A DNA stretch of 5,566 nucleotides, taken from an uncultured Hyphomicrobiales bacterium. Lineage in GTDB: Bacteria > Pseudomonadota > Alphaproteobacteria > Rhizobiales > Beijerinckiaceae. A program made the position numbers and the translations under genes. Under the pieces are notes generated by a model, which was given only the letters and a program-made list of their open reading frames with translations, was not told the DNA's origin and ran no database searches. Where the stretch lies: assembly GCA_903932565.1 (NCBI GenBank), contig CAIZGQ010000732.1, forward strand, positions 1-5,566, in the 5' to 3' direction. Of the stretch, positions 4,971 through 5,566 are shown piece after piece. Within the stretch, counting starts at the first letter, position 1, and every line of letters begins with the position of its first letter.

Positions 4971-5566
4971 ACCGCATAGGTGTGGAAGCGAACATAGCCG
5001 CTTGCATCCACTTCGCGATAGAGGCCCTGGATTTCCGCGTTGAAGCCCGGAAACAGGTTTTCCGCCTTCTCGAAGGCCATGAGGTAATCAATCACCGGCC
5101 GCGAGCGCTCATTGATCCGCTCGCCTGGCACGATGGTCGCGATGCCCGGCGGGTAGATGACGAACAGGGTCGCCGCCGTGCGCCCATCGAGCTGGTCCAG
5201 CGGCAGGTAATCCACATTGTTGCGGGTCAGCTGCTGGGCGGCCGCATGGGGTGTCATCACGGCCTCTGGCAGGTGCTGCGGCGTGAACATGGCTTTCTGC
5301 AGCCCGCTCATGTTGGCAGCCTTGTAGAATTGCTGCATCTCTCCGCAAAGATCGCGCAGCCGCAGGCCGGCATAGCGCTTGGGGTGGCGCTGCACGAATT
5401 CCGGGATCGCCTCCTCCAACCGCACATTCTCGTCATGCAGCTTCTTGAACGCCACAAGCGCGGACACAAGTGTTGCCGCCTTGCTGGCCTCGACGCCCGG
5501 CGTCAGCAAAAACAGCAGTGAATTCAGATCGTTCTTTTCAGGCACCACGCGGTTTTCGCGCAGGAA
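4961..5566 (-). CDS. Orn/Lys/Arg decarboxylase, C-terminal part (5' end outside window)
   Basis: The frame is open from the window's right edge to TGA (4963-4961), giving 201 visible residues. A GTG codon at 5548 is internal: coding continues upstream to the edge and the residues around it (LRENRVVPEKNDLNS) match the conserved approach to the C-terminal domain in bacterial acid-inducible and biosynthetic basic amino-acid decarboxylases. Also visible are FLLTPGV and the C-terminal-domain motif YPPGIATIVPGERI, then NLFPGFNAEIQG near the end. These PLP enzymes (fold type I) decarboxylate lysine, ornithine or arginine to cadaverine, putrescine or agmatine in the cytoplasm. The PLP lysine and N-terminal wing domain lie outside the window, so which amino acid is used cannot be decided. 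A GNAT gene follows 26 bases downstream, probably in the same operon. Confidence 0.9.
   Translation of the reverse strand, partial: FLRENRVVPEKNDLNSLLFLLTPGVEASKAATLVSALVAFKKLHDENVRLEEAIPEFVQRHPKRYAGLRLRDLCGEMQQFYKAANMSGLQKAMFTPQHLPEAVMTPHAAAQQLTRNNVDYLPLDQLDGRTAATLFVIYPPGIATIVPGERINERSRPVIDYLMAFEKAENLFPGFNAEIQGLYREVDASGYVRFHTYAVRH

Noticed and set aside
4500..5521. Two plus-strand frames (4500-4967 and 4964-5521) overlapping by four bases like a coupled gene pair
   Set aside because: They mirror the GNAT and decarboxylase genes, both of which have clear motifs on the minus strand; the overlap is coincidence.

Overview
The window is a compact, high-GC stretch (about 60% G+C by eye, not computed) of a bacterial chromosome or large replicon. 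Protein style and codon use suggest an alphaproteobacterium, probably Hyphomicrobiales (Rhizobiales). That assignment is an inference; no rRNA or other taxonomic marker is present. Seven genes fill nearly all of it, two of them cut by the window edges. No tRNA, rRNA, insertion sequence or CRISPR array was seen.

Layout: (1) 1-675 (+), the C-terminal part of an FAD-linked oxidase, followed 14 bases later by a creatininase-family metal amidohydrolase (690-1493, +). (2) Convergent to it, stop codons 15 bases apart, a cytosine-deaminase-like (CodA-type) amidohydrolase (2843-1509, -). (3) An AT-rich 80-base divergent promoter region (2844-2923) with nested direct and inverted repeats. (4) Rightward from it, a Rid-family protein (2924-3313) and an isopenicillin-N-synthase-like Fe(II)/2-oxoglutarate dioxygenase (3362-4366). 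(5) Convergent with that, 7 bases between stops, a GNAT acetyltransferase (4934-4374, -) lying 26 bases downstream of the C-terminal part of an Orn/Lys/Arg decarboxylase (5566-4961, -).

Genes in (1)-(4) look like a small catabolic island for a nitrogen-containing compound. It holds one flavin oxidase and one Fe(II)/2OG oxygenase for oxidation, two metal-dependent amidohydrolases for opening or deaminating C-N bonds, and a Rid-type protein that usually acts on imine/enamine or related intermediates. Specificity residues argue against the textbook substrates. The CodA-like enzyme keeps the metal and catalytic residues but lacks CodA's cytosine-contacting Gln and has Asn in place of Asp314. The creatininase-like enzyme has Gly where true creatininase has its second-metal Glu. 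The Rid protein has no Arg after residue 95 and so lacks the RidA deaminase arginine. The real substrate is therefore open. The decarboxylase/GNAT pair on the right is probably a separate amino-acid or polyamine unit.
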